Source: Nitzschia sp. DOCU1 (taxonomy: Eukaryota > Bacillariophyta > Bacillariophyceae > Bacillariales > Bacillariaceae). From it: 64,000 nucleotides of DNA. Below the pieces are notes generated by a model. The model made no database searches. It had not been told where the DNA came from and saw nothing but the letters and a program-made list of their open reading frames with translations. Below are positions 39,745 through 50,881 of the stretch, one piece after another. A program made the translations under genes and the position numbers. Positions within the stretch are counted from its first letter, which is position 1, and each line of letters opens with the position of its first letter. The DNA lies in the NCBI GenBank assembly GCA_951394045.1, contig OX595987.1, positions 3,534,001-3,598,000 on the forward strand, read 5' to 3'.

Positions 39745-42503
39745 ATGCCGAAACCGAAGAAAGCAACGGTATTTGATTTCGATAAAAAAGCGGATGCGGC
39801 GTCTGAATTTGATGATGCCAAGGACGTGGAGTTCAGTGCTGTATCCGTGGTGAGTTACGCAATCGAGAAGTTCGAGAAAGAGCACAGTCTTTTGTTCGGG
39901 GATCCGAGCGATGCGGAAAAAAAGGCAGTCGGGAACTACGAGGAGTTCTTCTTGGAACTTAAAAAAGTGAGGGCCAGCAAAAAAGGGGAGGACGAAAAGG
40001 ACTTCCCCGGATGGTCCGGTGTGAATAGGCGCAAGTACTTAGGCGCGATTCAAATCGTAAATAAATTCATTTTGGAGAGTTTGGGGTCGAAGAAAGCGGA
40101 CTTTTCAATTTTCAAGGTTCAAGGATTGGCCAAGTGGCTTTCTATATGGTCATGTAAGTGTTATATGCTGCGCAGTTTCGTTATGTGGCAAATACAATGC
40201 GCATTCTAATATTGTGTTAGTCTATATCTGGCGTGCGCGCATCCCATTTACGCAGGAGTTGGATGCAGATGACACGGAAGTTAACGATATGCATATTTTA
40301 GAGGACTTCTTGCTTCTTATTGTTTCAAATTGCAGGAAAGACACTTATTCAGTGGATGCACTCTTTGATGGAAGGAGCATTAATGGGGGTCTTTTTCCAA
40401 ATGGCTGGAGTCAATTTGGGACAGTGGATGGTTCTAAGGAGGAAACTGATTATCCGGACATGAGCGGATTGAGGTTGATCTTGTTTACTATCTACCTGGC
40501 AAGCATGCCTTTGGACGAAGTTGGTGAAAGCAGGATGTAAGTGACATTGGTGCGCAGCCTAATTGACGACGCTTTTTTGTGTTTCTCACAGTGTATATCA
40601 GTCGTAAGGCATGTATCTATTATAATGGCCGAGGTTATAAGACGTTGATGCGACATTTTGGTTGTTTGTTGGTTGCGTGGGCTCCGGAGGAAATGAGCAC
40701 TGTGGTTGAGCTTCAAAACATCAGCAACGTGCAACTTCCAGGAAAGCAAGACAGCACCTTGTACTTTTTGAATACTACCATGCATTTTCAAAAGAACCAC
40801 CACCGTCCTAACCCACCGAATGCAACTCGGCTTCCTGGTTTTCACAATCTTGCTGTCCTCGTGGTGCACCGCATGTTCGTGAATCAGATGAACTGCAAGT
40901 CACTGTCAGGTGTGGATAAGTCGGCCAAGGCGAAATTCTTACGTTATCGGCATAACGCTTTCTCTGAAGGCGACTCTGCAATGGAAAAGCAGCTTGGTTT
41001 TGATTATGCGCTGCGCAATTGGGTGAAGCTTTGTCGGGGCGAAGTCAAAACGGAGAGAGGACAACGTGGAAAGCCTTCTCACACGAAGGTGATCAAAGGT
41101 TTGGAGGAGAGGGTTACTAGCTTGCAGGAGAATGTCTCAAAGTTGGGGGAGAGTTTCTCAAGGATGGAGCAGATGATGAGGTCAATCATGCCCACGCATT
41201 ATATTAGAGGTCAAAATGAGCAAGGAGAAGGTATGTACCTGGTAATGGTTTAAAAGTTTTATGATCGCAGGCAGTATGGCTTCAATCTCACAACAGCGCA
41301 GAATCTTGGCTCCCTTGGTCGAGGCGTCATTCCTTCAATCAACTGGGTTCAGCACAGGCATTGGTAGGTGCTGATAATCTCGCACATGATTTTGGTACAC
41401 CGAAGGGAAGCATGAAGCAACCGCCAAATGCGAATATATCGCAGCGCAAGGCTCCGCCGTCGTTGAGCAATAAACAACCGCCATCGTCGACCAAAAAGGC
41501 CGTGCATCAAAAATTACCACCAGAAGAGTCGTCGATGGATGATGATGATGACGAACTGAAGACGAAATCGGCAAAGATGGTGTCGCAACGCAAAGTCGCA
41601 ACTTCTTCCACCAAGAAAATAGATTCTTCGTCGACCAAGAAACGAAAACATTCGATGACCAAAAAGGCTGCGCATGGGGCTGCAGTTGCGAGGAAACATT
41701 CGAAGGAAAAAAGTTCCGAGTCGGAAGAAGACGACGATGATTCTCAACCGAGGACGAAGCGGCCCAAGACAACGACGACGAGCCGATTTGTCAAAACCTC
41801 TTCCAAGAACGATGAGAGCGATGACGATGATTCGATGCAACAAAAGCCGCGCGCAAAACCTTCAAAGGAGGTTGTATCGCCTGGTCGCAAGAAGAAACAA
41901 ATGGACAGCATTTCTGGTCCTTCGTCGACCCAGAAACACGCGCCCTCGTCGACCAAAAAGGCTGCGCCGGCAGCTGGAGGTGGAAGGAAACCGTTGAAAG
42001 AAAAAGATTCAGTGTCCAAAGATGACGACGATGATTCCCAACCGAGGAACCGGCCAAAGGCAACGAGGAAAAAGCGAGTTGTCAAATCTTTTAGCGAGAG
42101 CGACGACGATGCGATTCAACCAAAGTCGGCTGCAAAATCTTCGAAGAAGGTTGAACCGCCTGGTACCAGGAAGGGAACATTCGAGAATATGTCTGTGCCA
42201 AGAAAAGCACCAAAGACTGCAGCAAAAACCGGTAAAGTGGTGCAGCCTACCGCTCGAAATCAAAAGGCAGCGCCAACTAATGCGCAGCATAAAGGTGTGT
42301 TCTTTGGCGGTATTGAATTTGATATTCCTACCGTGGATGAGTTATTTACTGACAATTCCTCAGACGACGAAGCTAAAGCGGCGAAAGCAGATCCGAAGGG
42401 CAAAAAGATAGTGGAACAATTGAGGAGAGAAGCCGCCGCTAAGTATCCAAACAAACGCAAGGGATCGGGCAAGGTGATATCTTCAAGCCCAATGCGCAGC
42501 TAA
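39745..42503 (+). CDS. Unidentified 860-residue protein with coiled coil and duplicated acidic/basic tail
   Basis: Four exons: 39745-40153, 40221-40536, 40602-41230, 41275-42503, with GT-AG introns of 44-67 bp and consistent phases. Residues 1-450 look folded (GWSGVNRRKYLGAIQIVNKF, LEDFLLLIVSNCRKDTYSVD, FDYALRNWVKLCRGEVKTE), but I recognise no domain. A coiled coil follows at about 425-455 (LEERVTSLQENVSKLGESF). The last 390 residues are disordered Ser/Lys/Asp with repeated SSTKK and DDDDSQPR motifs, arranged as two related units of roughly 95 residues. The final codons (SSSPMRS) overlap the start of the adjacent 899-bp repeat in a different frame from the helicase. Nuclear or chromatin localisation is suggested only by composition. 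Association with a mobile element is possible. Confidence 0.6.
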
Positions 42504-43380
42504 AACCAATGAAAATGCATGGGCGATGGGTCAATACGGTGGCTATTGATGATGTTGATCATATTGTTTTGCGCTTCGACAAAATGCACTCCCCATCATT
42601 CGAAGGCATCTTCAAACTTTATCCGAGATCGAAAACGATGAAGGTCCAATATCCTTGCAGTACTGACCCAAGCAACAAGAAAAGAGAGAGCCTGGCAATC
42701 GATCTGGTTCACTTTCCAGCCGTGATAAATTACGCTACTACGGTCCACAAACTACAAGGCAAATCTGTCGACAATCTGGTCGTGGTTGATTGGTGTCGGA
42801 TGCGAAACTGGGCCTATGTCGTCCTTTCCAGAGTTCGTACACTAAGTGGCATTTTCCTCTCCTCTGCCTTGCCCGACGATATCTCTTTTCAGCCTGACGA
42901 AGAATATTTGAATATGATGACAAGACTACGACAGTCAATCTTGGCCGACGAAGATGACAACCAAGAAGACGACGATTCAGACGACGAAGATTTAGAAACG
43001 GTAGATGTATAGTAAATAGGAAGCGCACATACTGCGCAGCCAAAATGCGCCTCACTACTGCGCACTCTATTTTTGTACCATCAAAATCACAAGCACCTTT
43101 TTGTTCTCTGCACAATCCTGTCCGAGCGACGTCTTTGACGCAGCTCACGACAACCAAAGTCATACTTTATTTAACCCAAAGTAGATTACGACAGCAAAAG
43201 TCATCCATTTCTGTAACTAATGCGAGGATGCCGGCGAGGATGCCTTGCCTCCAAAAAGTGAAATTCGATAAATGAAAATCCACTGATATTTTTTCTTCTA
43301 TAAGTGAGGGCTTAGTAAAAACGAAAACGCGACCTAAAAAATGGAAGGTTGAATCCCCCCCCCCCACACCAAAAGCGGTA
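42482..43380 (+). repeat. 899-bp tandem repeat, copy 1
   Basis: Begins TTCAAGCCCAATGCGCAGC and ends in a poly-C tract followed by CACACC. Repeated head-to-tail at 43381 with very few differences seen (for example GGTTGATTGG versus GGTGGATTGG, CTCTGCAC versus CTCTCCAC). Includes a helicase 3' coding segment and several TGCGCA motifs in its 3' flank. Confidence 0.95.
42509..43012 (+). pseudogene. PIF1/Helitron-like helicase, C-terminal fragment, copy 1
   Basis: 167-residue open frame (open back to 42443) with helicase motif V-like VHKLQGKS and motif VI-like YVVLSRVRTLSG, as in the C-terminal RecA domain of PIF1 and Helitron RepHel helicases, followed by an acidic tail. Walker A and B motifs and the whole N-terminal domain are absent, so it is a truncated copy. 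The downstream acidic tail (DDDSDDEDLETVDV) and stop appear intact. Confidence 0.75.
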
Positions 43381-44275
43381 TTCAAGCCCAATGCGCAGCT
43401 AAAACCAATGAAAATGCATGGGCGATGGGTCAATACGGTGGCTATTGATGATGTTGATCATATTGTTTTGCGCTTCGACAAAATGCACTCCCCATCATTC
43501 GAAGGCATCTTCAAACTTTATCCGAGATCGAAAACGATGAAGGTCCAATATCCTTGCAGTACTGACCCAAGCAACAAGAAAAGAGAGAGCCTGGCAATCG
43601 ATCTGGTTCACTTTCCAGCCGTGATAAATTACGCTACTACGGTCCACAAACTACAAGGCAAATCTGTCGACAATCTGGTCGTGGTGGATTGGTGTCGGAT
43701 GCGAAACTGGGCCTATGTCGTCCTTTCCAGAGTTCGTACACTAAGTGGCATTTTCCTCTCCTCTGCCTTGCCCGACGATATCTCTTTTCAGCCTGACGAA
43801 GAATATTTGAATATGATGACAAGACTACGACAGTCAATCTTGGCCGACGAAGATGACAACCAAGAAGACGACGATTCAGACGACGAAGATTTAGAAACGG
43901 TAGATGTATAGTAAATAGGAAGCGCACATACTGCGCAGCCAAAATGCGCCTCACTACTGCGCACTCTATTTTTGTACCATCAAAATCACAAGCACCTTTT
44001 TGTTCTCTCCACAATCCTGTCCGAGCGACGTCTTTGACGCAGCTCACGACAACCAAAGTCATACTTTATTTAACCCAAAGTAGATTACGACAGCAAAAGT
44101 CATCCATTTCTGTAACTAATGCGAGGATGCCGGCGAGGATGCCTTGCCTCCAAAAAGTGAAATTCGATAAATGAAAATCCACTGATATTTTTTCTTCTAT
44201 AAGTGAGGGCTTAGTAAAAACGAAAACGCGACCTAAAAAATGGAAGGTTGAATCCCCCCCCCCACACCCCCCCCA
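43381..44275 (+). repeat. 899-bp tandem repeat, copy 2
   Basis: Head-to-tail copy of 42482-43380. The copies diverge only at the poly-C end, where copy 2 passes into CCCCCCCCAGGTATAGCGAG and then a dispersed repeat. Confidence 0.95.
43408..43911 (+). pseudogene. PIF1/Helitron-like helicase, C-terminal fragment, copy 2
   Basis: Translates to the same 167 residues as copy 1. The identical reading frame in both copies implies a very recent duplication. N-terminal helicase domain absent. Confidence 0.75.
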
Positions 44276-44798
44276 GGTATAGCGAGTGGCCTCGGATCCG
44301 ATCGTGAGGTCGGGCGTGCTCGCGTTTTCTTGAACTTGGACGAACGGACGCGGCGCAAAAAGGCGGAAGACCACTTGGACTGAAACTCCACTGGGCGGAC
44401 GACGGGAAGACCGCCGATCGATCCATTGGATTGAACTTTTGGATCCTGGGGCTGAAATCGCTTGTCGCTCTCGGCGCGAGCCACACGCGATCCTTTTCTC
44501 GCGTCCACCCACCATGGCATTAACTCTAATATCCACGGACCCCCACCGCCACCACCATCTCCTCTCGAGTGCGGGTCATCTACTATCTGTCCTCTCTCTC
44601 TTGCTGATAAGGACACTACAAGTGTTTGGTGCCTGTCAGTCGGGGGTATAGTCGTATTGTCCCTCAAAGTCCCCACGCAGAGGCACATCCCATCGATCCA
44701 TCCATTCACCCGAGTGGTTGTTTGTTGCCTGATATTGGATCGGCAGACTATCCTATCACACTAATCCAACAACAGTCGGTCAAGTACACTTCTTCATC
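44276..44798. other. Intergenic region upstream of CstF-77
   Basis: Contains the second copy of the dispersed repeat (44332-44413) and otherwise GC-rich sequence with no supported gene. The CstF-77 promoter must lie here. Confidence 0.45.
44332..44413. repeat. Dispersed repeat, copy 2
   Basis: GAACTTGGACGAACGGACGC...CCACTTGGACTGAAACTCCA...GGACGACGGGAAGACCG, matching 37633-37719 with small indels, same strand. It sits just after the helicase tandem repeat. Confidence 0.8.
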
Positions 44799-47783
44799 AT
44801 GGCCGCAGATCCTCGAAGACGCCAGCAAATTCTATTGGGTCCTCCCCATGAGGATGCCATGGACGAAGATGAAGAAGAAGAAGATGAAGACGAACTCTTT
44901 GGTGGAGATGCTACTACTGGCCCTATCAGCGGCACCGATCATCAGGAACCAAGACAGGCCGTGACTCATATACTTCTCAATACCTTTATTACACCATCGC
45001 CCTTTCCTCATCATACAAGTGGACCGACGTCGAGTCGTTTTCGCAATGCCTTTACGCGTATTACTACCAATCCTACTTCGGATACCGAAGCCTGGCAAGC
45101 CCTCATGACGGAAGTCATCAATTGTTATCGATCGATTCAATCGAAACAACATGTCATGGATGCAGAAATTCAATTGCAATTGGATTGGATTGAATCGTGT
45201 TATGGTACTCTACTCAAATATTTTCCCTATTCCGTCCAGCACCGAGTTCAAATGGCCGAGATTTTGCTGGGACAATCGGCCATGGTGGGAGAAGAGCAAG
45301 GTCCTCTAGCGAATCTAGGGCTGGACGCGCAACGACAAGCCAATGCACAAGCCAAATTGGAACATTTACTCAAGGATTCTTTGGGAATTCACATGGACGG
45401 GAGTCCGGGGGAAGCCACTAGTCAGGAAGAAGAGGAAGATGATACAGCACCTGCAACTTCATCATCGTCGTCTTCGATTGGCATGTGCACACATTCCGTA
45501 GAATTGTGGATGATTTATATTTCGACACGCATTCGACAAGCAAGGCGGGAACATTGTGGACAAGACTCTTTGGTTCGGGAATGGGCCACACAAGCTTATG
45601 AATTGGCATTGGAACATGCCGGCTTTGGTGTCCAAAATCATGTCCTTTGGAAGGCCTACTTGCAATATCTCAAACAAGCCACGGCAGGTGATCCTCAACA
45701 TATGACCATTCTTCGACAATTGTATCAACGATTGGTGTGTCATCCAATGACAGGTTTGGATCAACTCTGGCAAGAATATGAACTCTTTGAACGTCAACAA
45801 AGTGAAGCATTGGCGCAAGCCTTGTTGGGAGAATTTACTCCCAAATATCAGCATGCCCGGACTGTTTATCTGGAGCGCAACCGCGTCTTTAATGTTCAAG
45901 ATTTGCAAATGGACCGATTGGCGACACCTCCCAATGCGGACGAATTGCCAGAAGAATATCAAACCTTGCAATTGTGGAAAACACGAACCTCCTACGAACG
46001 AACCAATCCAGAACGATTGGCCACTGCCGATTTGCAAGTGCGAGTTCGAACAGCCTTTAAGGAAATGGTGTGTGCGTGGACACAACATCCAGAAGTTTGG
46101 CATATGTGGAGTATGTGGGAAGCATCCAATCATGCAGTCGAACGGGCCATTCAAGTCTTGCAAGTGGCACAAACACACATTCCAGACTGTACCCTGTTGG
46201 CACACGGACAAGCCCAGTTGGTAGAATTGCACGATCCACAACCCAGCAAGTGTTTACAAGTCATGGAATCGTTTTTGGAACGAGCTCCCAATACATTGGG
46301 TTATGCCTTGTATCAACAAATGGTACGACGCTATAAAGGCAAAGCGGCCGCACGTGCCGTCTTTAGCCAAGCCCGACGCATTTTGGTGGCACCCAGTGAT
46401 ACGGATGCGGATCCAACTGGAAGCAACACCAATGCTACCAAAACAGAAGATGGAGTCGCCGCAGGCGAAGGAGAAGATACGGCGGACGTTAAAACGGAGG
46501 ATACCCAAAACGGAAAGCGTTGGATGGTCACGAATCGATTGGACGAAAGTATTGGGAAAAGTGGCATTGCCACAAACGGGCGAACGGCTGCATTATTATC
46601 ATCCACCAAGGAAGATCCTGGTGACGCGGGGGGTGCAACTGCGACCATGATTCCCCCAGGTCCCATTACATGGCACTTGTATGCTTGTCATGCTACGATT
46701 GAACATAGACTGAATCAAGCCCCCGGCGTTGCAGCTCGAATTTACGAGCTTGGTTTGCGCAAGCACGGATCGTTCTTGACACAACCCGCCTACGTCCTAC
46801 GCTACGCACATTTACTTTTGGAACTTCAAGATATGGTCAATCTCAGAGCTCTCCTGACGCGAGCTTTGGCCGCTTGTGGGGATCGAAAGAGTCACCAAGT
46901 CGCTGCACTGTGGGATATGACATTGCAATTTGAATTTTTAGTCAGCATCGCCGATCCGACCAATGTGGCAGCGGCCGCTGCAATGGAACGCAAACGACGA
47001 GCGGCCTTGCTAGGTCCTGACACGGAAGATGTGGCAACGGGTGTCCGGGTAGGCATGGGAGATTCCGTACCCATTGGTGCTCAAAAGTCAAGTATCGCTG
47101 AGCATTTAGTTCGTCAAGATGGATATGATCTCAGTTCATCCATTGTCAATGGCATGAGCCGATCCGTTGACGTACTAGATATTATGGGACTTTGGGGAAG
47201 CGGAAGCGGTAAGAGCAATCCATTGGGCAATACCTTCACTGTCACGCAAGCCGTCGAAGAAGAGGAAGAAGTCATTCCGGGGGGCAAGAGCGATGCTGCC
47301 TATCAAAAACGGCAGCAGTATGCCAAACTATTGGCTGCGGGGATGACGGGTGTGGCAGACGATGGTACTGGCGATACTGGATCCAGATTGTTGTCCGCTC
47401 GAGAGCGCCTCCAAGGTGCGTCGGCGCCAGCCTCGCAGAACACTGCCATGACAATGGCAATTCAAAATAGTCCCGAATGGCTTCGGGATTTGCTCCTCTT
47501 GCTCCCAGCATCACGACTACGAACTCCTGTTCTAAGCAAGCCCCCTCCGCATTTGACGGAAATGGCACTGACAGCACTGCGACAAAGCAATCTACCTGCA
47601 GAACGACCACAGGACGACCAGGGCACTCAAGCGTCAGGCAGTAAGCGCGGTCGGGGCTCTGGAGGAGGCGATTCGTCAGACGAAGAAGATGCCCGAGGCA
47701 GCGGCGGATACGGAACGCAATTCCGGGCACGCCAACGGGCTCGGCAGATGGAAGGTTCGAATGGTATAAAGGCAGAGAACTAA
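44799..47783 (+). CDS. CSTF3: Cleavage stimulation factor 77-kDa subunit (CstF-77/Rna14, HAT-repeat protein)
   Basis: Single exon of 994 residues, ATG at 44799. An acidic N-terminus (DEDEEEEDEDELFGG) precedes HAT (half-a-TPR) helical repeats from about 85: AWQALMTEVINCYRS, YGTLLKYFPYSVQHRVQMAE, LWKAYLQYLKQA, then HPMTGLDQLWQEYELFE and KYQHARTVYLERNRVF, the stretch diagnostic of suppressor-of-forked proteins. A HAT-C half follows (VWHMWSMWEASN, YALYQQMVRRYKGKAAARAVFSQARR). A low-complexity insert at about 530-615 interrupts the repeats. The C-terminus is long and disordered. The protein scaffolds the CstF complex in pre-mRNA 3'-end cleavage and polyadenylation in the nucleus. It converges on APC4 (stops 157 bp apart). 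Confidence 0.85.
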   Translation: MAADPRRRQQILLGPPHEDAMDEDEEEEDEDELFGGDATTGPISGTDHQEPRQAVTHILLNTFITPSPFPHHTSGPTSSRFRNAFTRITTNPTSDTEAWQALMTEVINCYRSIQSKQHVMDAEIQLQLDWIESCYGTLLKYFPYSVQHRVQMAEILLGQSAMVGEEQGPLANLGLDAQRQANAQAKLEHLLKDSLGIHMDGSPGEATSQEEEEDDTAPATSSSSSSIGMCTHSVELWMIYISTRIRQARREHCGQDSLVREWATQAYELALEHAGFGVQNHVLWKAYLQYLKQATAGDPQHMTILRQLYQRLVCHPMTGLDQLWQEYELFERQQSEALAQALLGEFTPKYQHARTVYLERNRVFNVQDLQMDRLATPPNADELPEEYQTLQLWKTRTSYERTNPERLATADLQVRVRTAFKEMVCAWTQHPEVWHMWSMWEASNHAVERAIQVLQVAQTHIPDCTLLAHGQAQLVELHDPQPSKCLQVMESFLERAPNTLGYALYQQMVRRYKGKAAARAVFSQARRILVAPSDTDADPTGSNTNATKTEDGVAAGEGEDTADVKTEDTQNGKRWMVTNRLDESIGKSGIATNGRTAALLSSTKEDPGDAGGATATMIPPGPITWHLYACHATIEHRLNQAPGVAARIYELGLRKHGSFLTQPAYVLRYAHLLLELQDMVNLRALLTRALAACGDRKSHQVAALWDMTLQFEFLVSIADPTNVAAAAAMERKRRAALLGPDTEDVATGVRVGMGDSVPIGAQKSSIAEHLVRQDGYDLSSSIVNGMSRSVDVLDIMGLWGSGSGKSNPLGNTFTVTQAVEEEEEVIPGGKSDAAYQKRQQYAKLLAAGMTGVADDGTGDTGSRLLSARERLQGASAPASQNTAMTMAIQNSPEWLRDLLLLLPASRLRTPVLSKPPPHLTEMALTALRQSNLPAERPQDDQGTQASGSKRGRGSGGGDSSDEEDARGSGGYGTQFRARQRARQMEGSNGIKAEN

Positions 47784-47939
47784 ACTAAGGACAAAGCTGC
47801 TACTCCAGAATACCTTGAACCAAAATTACGTCATCTCCTTATGCCTCCGACGGAGTGGCGACACAAAAAACAAAACACGAGCACAAGAAGTTACTCGAGG
47901 CCCCTAAATACATATTGAAAATGGTTACTGAATCATCCT

Positions 47940-50881
47940 CTATGCTTCGTCCTTGTCCTCGTCAAACTCCTCATCGTCGTCTACCGCTTCTTCATCCTCT
48001 TCTAAATCTAGCAACTCGACTGTTGTGACCCCTTCGCCTCCAACGGTAACAGCACCCACCCCTCTGGAACCGCAAAGCCGAAGTTGTACCTTTACATCTC
48101 GATTTTCCAAGCTGCAAATGGACCGGGCTATGAATCGAACAAAAGCGTTAGAGTGGAACAGCACGAATTGTCGCTTCGAGACGCACACAAGTCTATACTT
48201 ACTGTGAGCATATTGCACTCGTTCCTCGTCATCCTGGCATGCGTCGTCTCCCAACTGGTCCGTCTTGGGTCGTAGACACCAAATGGCAGAGGCTGAAATG
48301 TCAGACTTGTCCCCCAGGTTGGGTGTAAAAGGAAACGTTTGCCACTGGATTGAATCATACGAAGCTAGCCACAGTTCGAGTCGCGAATCTTGTTGCTTGT
48401 ACAAAATGCCGAGTTTTTGACGTCTCTCCTTTCCAGTTCCGCTGTCATTGCCCGACGACAAGGAAGATTTGCCGTCGTCGCCATAAAAGCCAATATCCAG
48501 AATCGCTCCTCCCGGTGGTAAAACCATTTTGGACGTCAGATAGAATGGAAAGGTATGTTCCGCATTCTCCTCGTCGTCTTCCATGTCCGGTTGATTCGGA
48601 TCTCTCCAACCCAATGGAAGGGCAAACAGCTGCACCGTATCATCGCTAGCCGTTGCTACAATGGCCCATTGACGACAATATGCCATGCCCGCCGCGTCCG
48701 TCCAATTATTATCTTGACTAGAAAGAATGGCTTTTGGTGCAAAATAAGTACGTTCTTTCTCGTCGGCTGCTTCCTCTTCTTCCTCCCACGGATCACGAGA
48801 CACTGGTACGTCCCTTCCAATGCGCATGTGCATGGCATGTTTGCAAGACGCGGAATCTAGAGACAAGTAAAAGTCTAAAGAAAGCAAGAAAAAGGCGATT
48901 TTCATTCGTGAGGAATCTTGTCAAGTCATCTTTTTTCTTTCGTCATTCATCTTACCTGTTGGCACAATCGACTCTGGAATGTTCGCCAGTGGATTCACCA
49001 ACACTTCCTCAAACGCACTCGTGGTCAAATGGACGGCACGAGGAACCGTCGGTGTCGACGTGACAACACCGAGTACCGAAGACGGTGATTCCGGGCGAAC
49101 AGGCAATTTCTCGCCGCGCAACGGTACGAGTGTAGTAGTATCCTTGAGCAACGTCTGGCGAAATAAAGGGGCGGGGTGAGCATAACAGGTGGGTGTTCCA
49201 AGAGTGAAAAACAAAGATGGTGCCAGGAGACAACAACGACAATAACGTACCGAGGTTGTAATGTTGAGTAGGTGCTCGGCAAGTCCAACAGTCGTAGCAT
49301 TGTCCTGTGGAGCCGTGTTTAAACTGGCCAACAATCGTTCCAACAAGGCTTGTGGAACCCGGCGTTTCTTGGCATTTTCTCGTTGGGGGGCATTGGCGGC
49401 CGTTCCCCGTGCTTTGATTTGAGAGCCAGCACTTCGCAACCAACTACAAAAATCTCGAACCAAATGTCGGCCTTGAACCATCGAAAGCAACAAGGTGTGA
49501 ACACTGATCCATAATTGTTGACTGGCTTGCACTAAAGTTTGGAGTGAGGACGAGTCGGATGTTGCGCCACCATGAAACTGAACATGTCCCGCTAATTCCT
49601 GAACTTGCAAACACAACGCTTGCATAGGACTTAATAGTCCCTTGCGGGCTTGACTTTCGGCATTGGCCAATGCTCCATGTAAAGAACGTTCCATTCTCTG
49701 AAGGAGTTGATCGTTCATTTGCACCGAAGTAAAGAATTGATCCATGGCATTGGCGACACTGGACGATTCGCTCGTGTGTCCCACCAAAATATATTGCTTC
49801 AAAATCACACCCAAGGGTTGATCATCCACACCATAATTTTGAAGCAATTTGAGGAGAGGTTGTAATTTGGCATCCAAAGGTTTCAAGGAAGACTTCCACG
49901 AATTGAAGCATTCGGTAATCGTTTCGCCAAGGGTCGTCAAATGGGACGAAATGGAAGCATGTAGCGATGCCACAATTTGCAAGGGATATCGATCTCGTTT
50001 CAAAAAGGGCAAATGATACAAGGACCATTGGGCGGGTCCCGCTTGCATCAAAATGTACGACAAGTCATTGCTCACTATTACCATGGATTCTTGTTCTTCT
50101 GCAGACGCCAATGCCGGCTGTTTTCTTTGTAGAGTCAAAAGTCGATATCGACCATGCAAATAAATTTCGAGGTGTTGATCGGTCCACAGACACAAGACAC
50201 TGAGTGGAGTCTTGCTTTCCGGCAAGGCCGTGGTCATAGTATGTTCTTCACTACCAGGATGATGATGATGATCCTCATCGTCCATGGCTGGCTTCCAATA
50301 CCCACTGGGAGGTAAAAAGAAGTTTGTAGTGTCTACATATTGCGATTGATAACTAGTGGGGCAAGTGTGTGAGATTCAGTCATACGACACAATATAATAT
50401 ACAAACAATATCTCACTCACCTCCAAGAAATTTCATTTTCCAGCTCGCGTTCCAACGATCTCCAAGCGGTAGGATGGGCCCGACCCACATGCGCCCACAC
50501 CAATCCCTTGACCGAACCATTCTCGACAGTCCAAGAATGTTGTGCTTCGGTCGATGGTGATTCAGTGTTACTAAATCCAGGATTAGCCAAGGGTTCGACT
50601 CCATATAGCTGGACAAGCTTGTCATTCGCCACAGCAATCCATTTGCCACTGGGACTCCAACAACAACAACTTGTTGTCGTTGCCAAATCCTCCTCATGGA
50701 CAAGGGTCGCCACTTTTTGCCACGACATGGTTCGATATAAATTTTGTGTACTGCCAGCCGTATAGACAATCAAATCCATGGAAGGACACAAATGACAAGA
50801 TTCCAAACCTCCCAAGAGCTTGCGCGATTGAATCGAGGAAAAGCATTGCTTGGCGGTAGTTGCAATTTCTTCACCACTCAT
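47940..50881 (-). CDS. APC4: Anaphase-promoting complex subunit 4
   Basis: Four exons: 50421-50881, 49251-50304, 48956-49154, 47940-48856, giving 876 residues (phases 2, 0, 1). The start MSGEEIATTAKQ is the ATG at 50879-50881. The N-terminal WD40-like propeller opens with CHLCPSMDLIVYTAG, LYRTMSWQKVATL and CCWSPSGKWIAVANDKLVQLYGVE. The long helical APC4 domain follows (ITECFNSWKSSLKPLDAKL, LGVILKQYILVG, MDQFFTSVQMNDQLLQRMERSLHGALANAE), then the rest of the propeller (AYCRQWAIVATASDDTVQLFAL) and an acidic C-terminus. It is a structural subunit of the APC/C ubiquitin ligase that triggers anaphase. Intron 2 (96 bp) is in frame and stop-free. Confidence 0.85.

Noticed and set aside
42482..44275. 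Calling the helicase repeats an intact Helitron
   Set aside because: No Rep domain, no Walker motifs, and no convincing 5'-TC or 3' hairpin-CTRR termini could be found; only the helicase C-terminus is supported.
45462..46241. 259-residue minus-strand frame inside CstF-77
   Set aside because: Antisense shadow of HAT-repeat coding sequence, Cys/Trp/Phe-rich with no domain.
50591..50602. GGTTCGACTCC, similar to a tRNA B box
   Set aside because: It lies in an APC4 coding exon and no cloverleaf or A box can be drawn around it.
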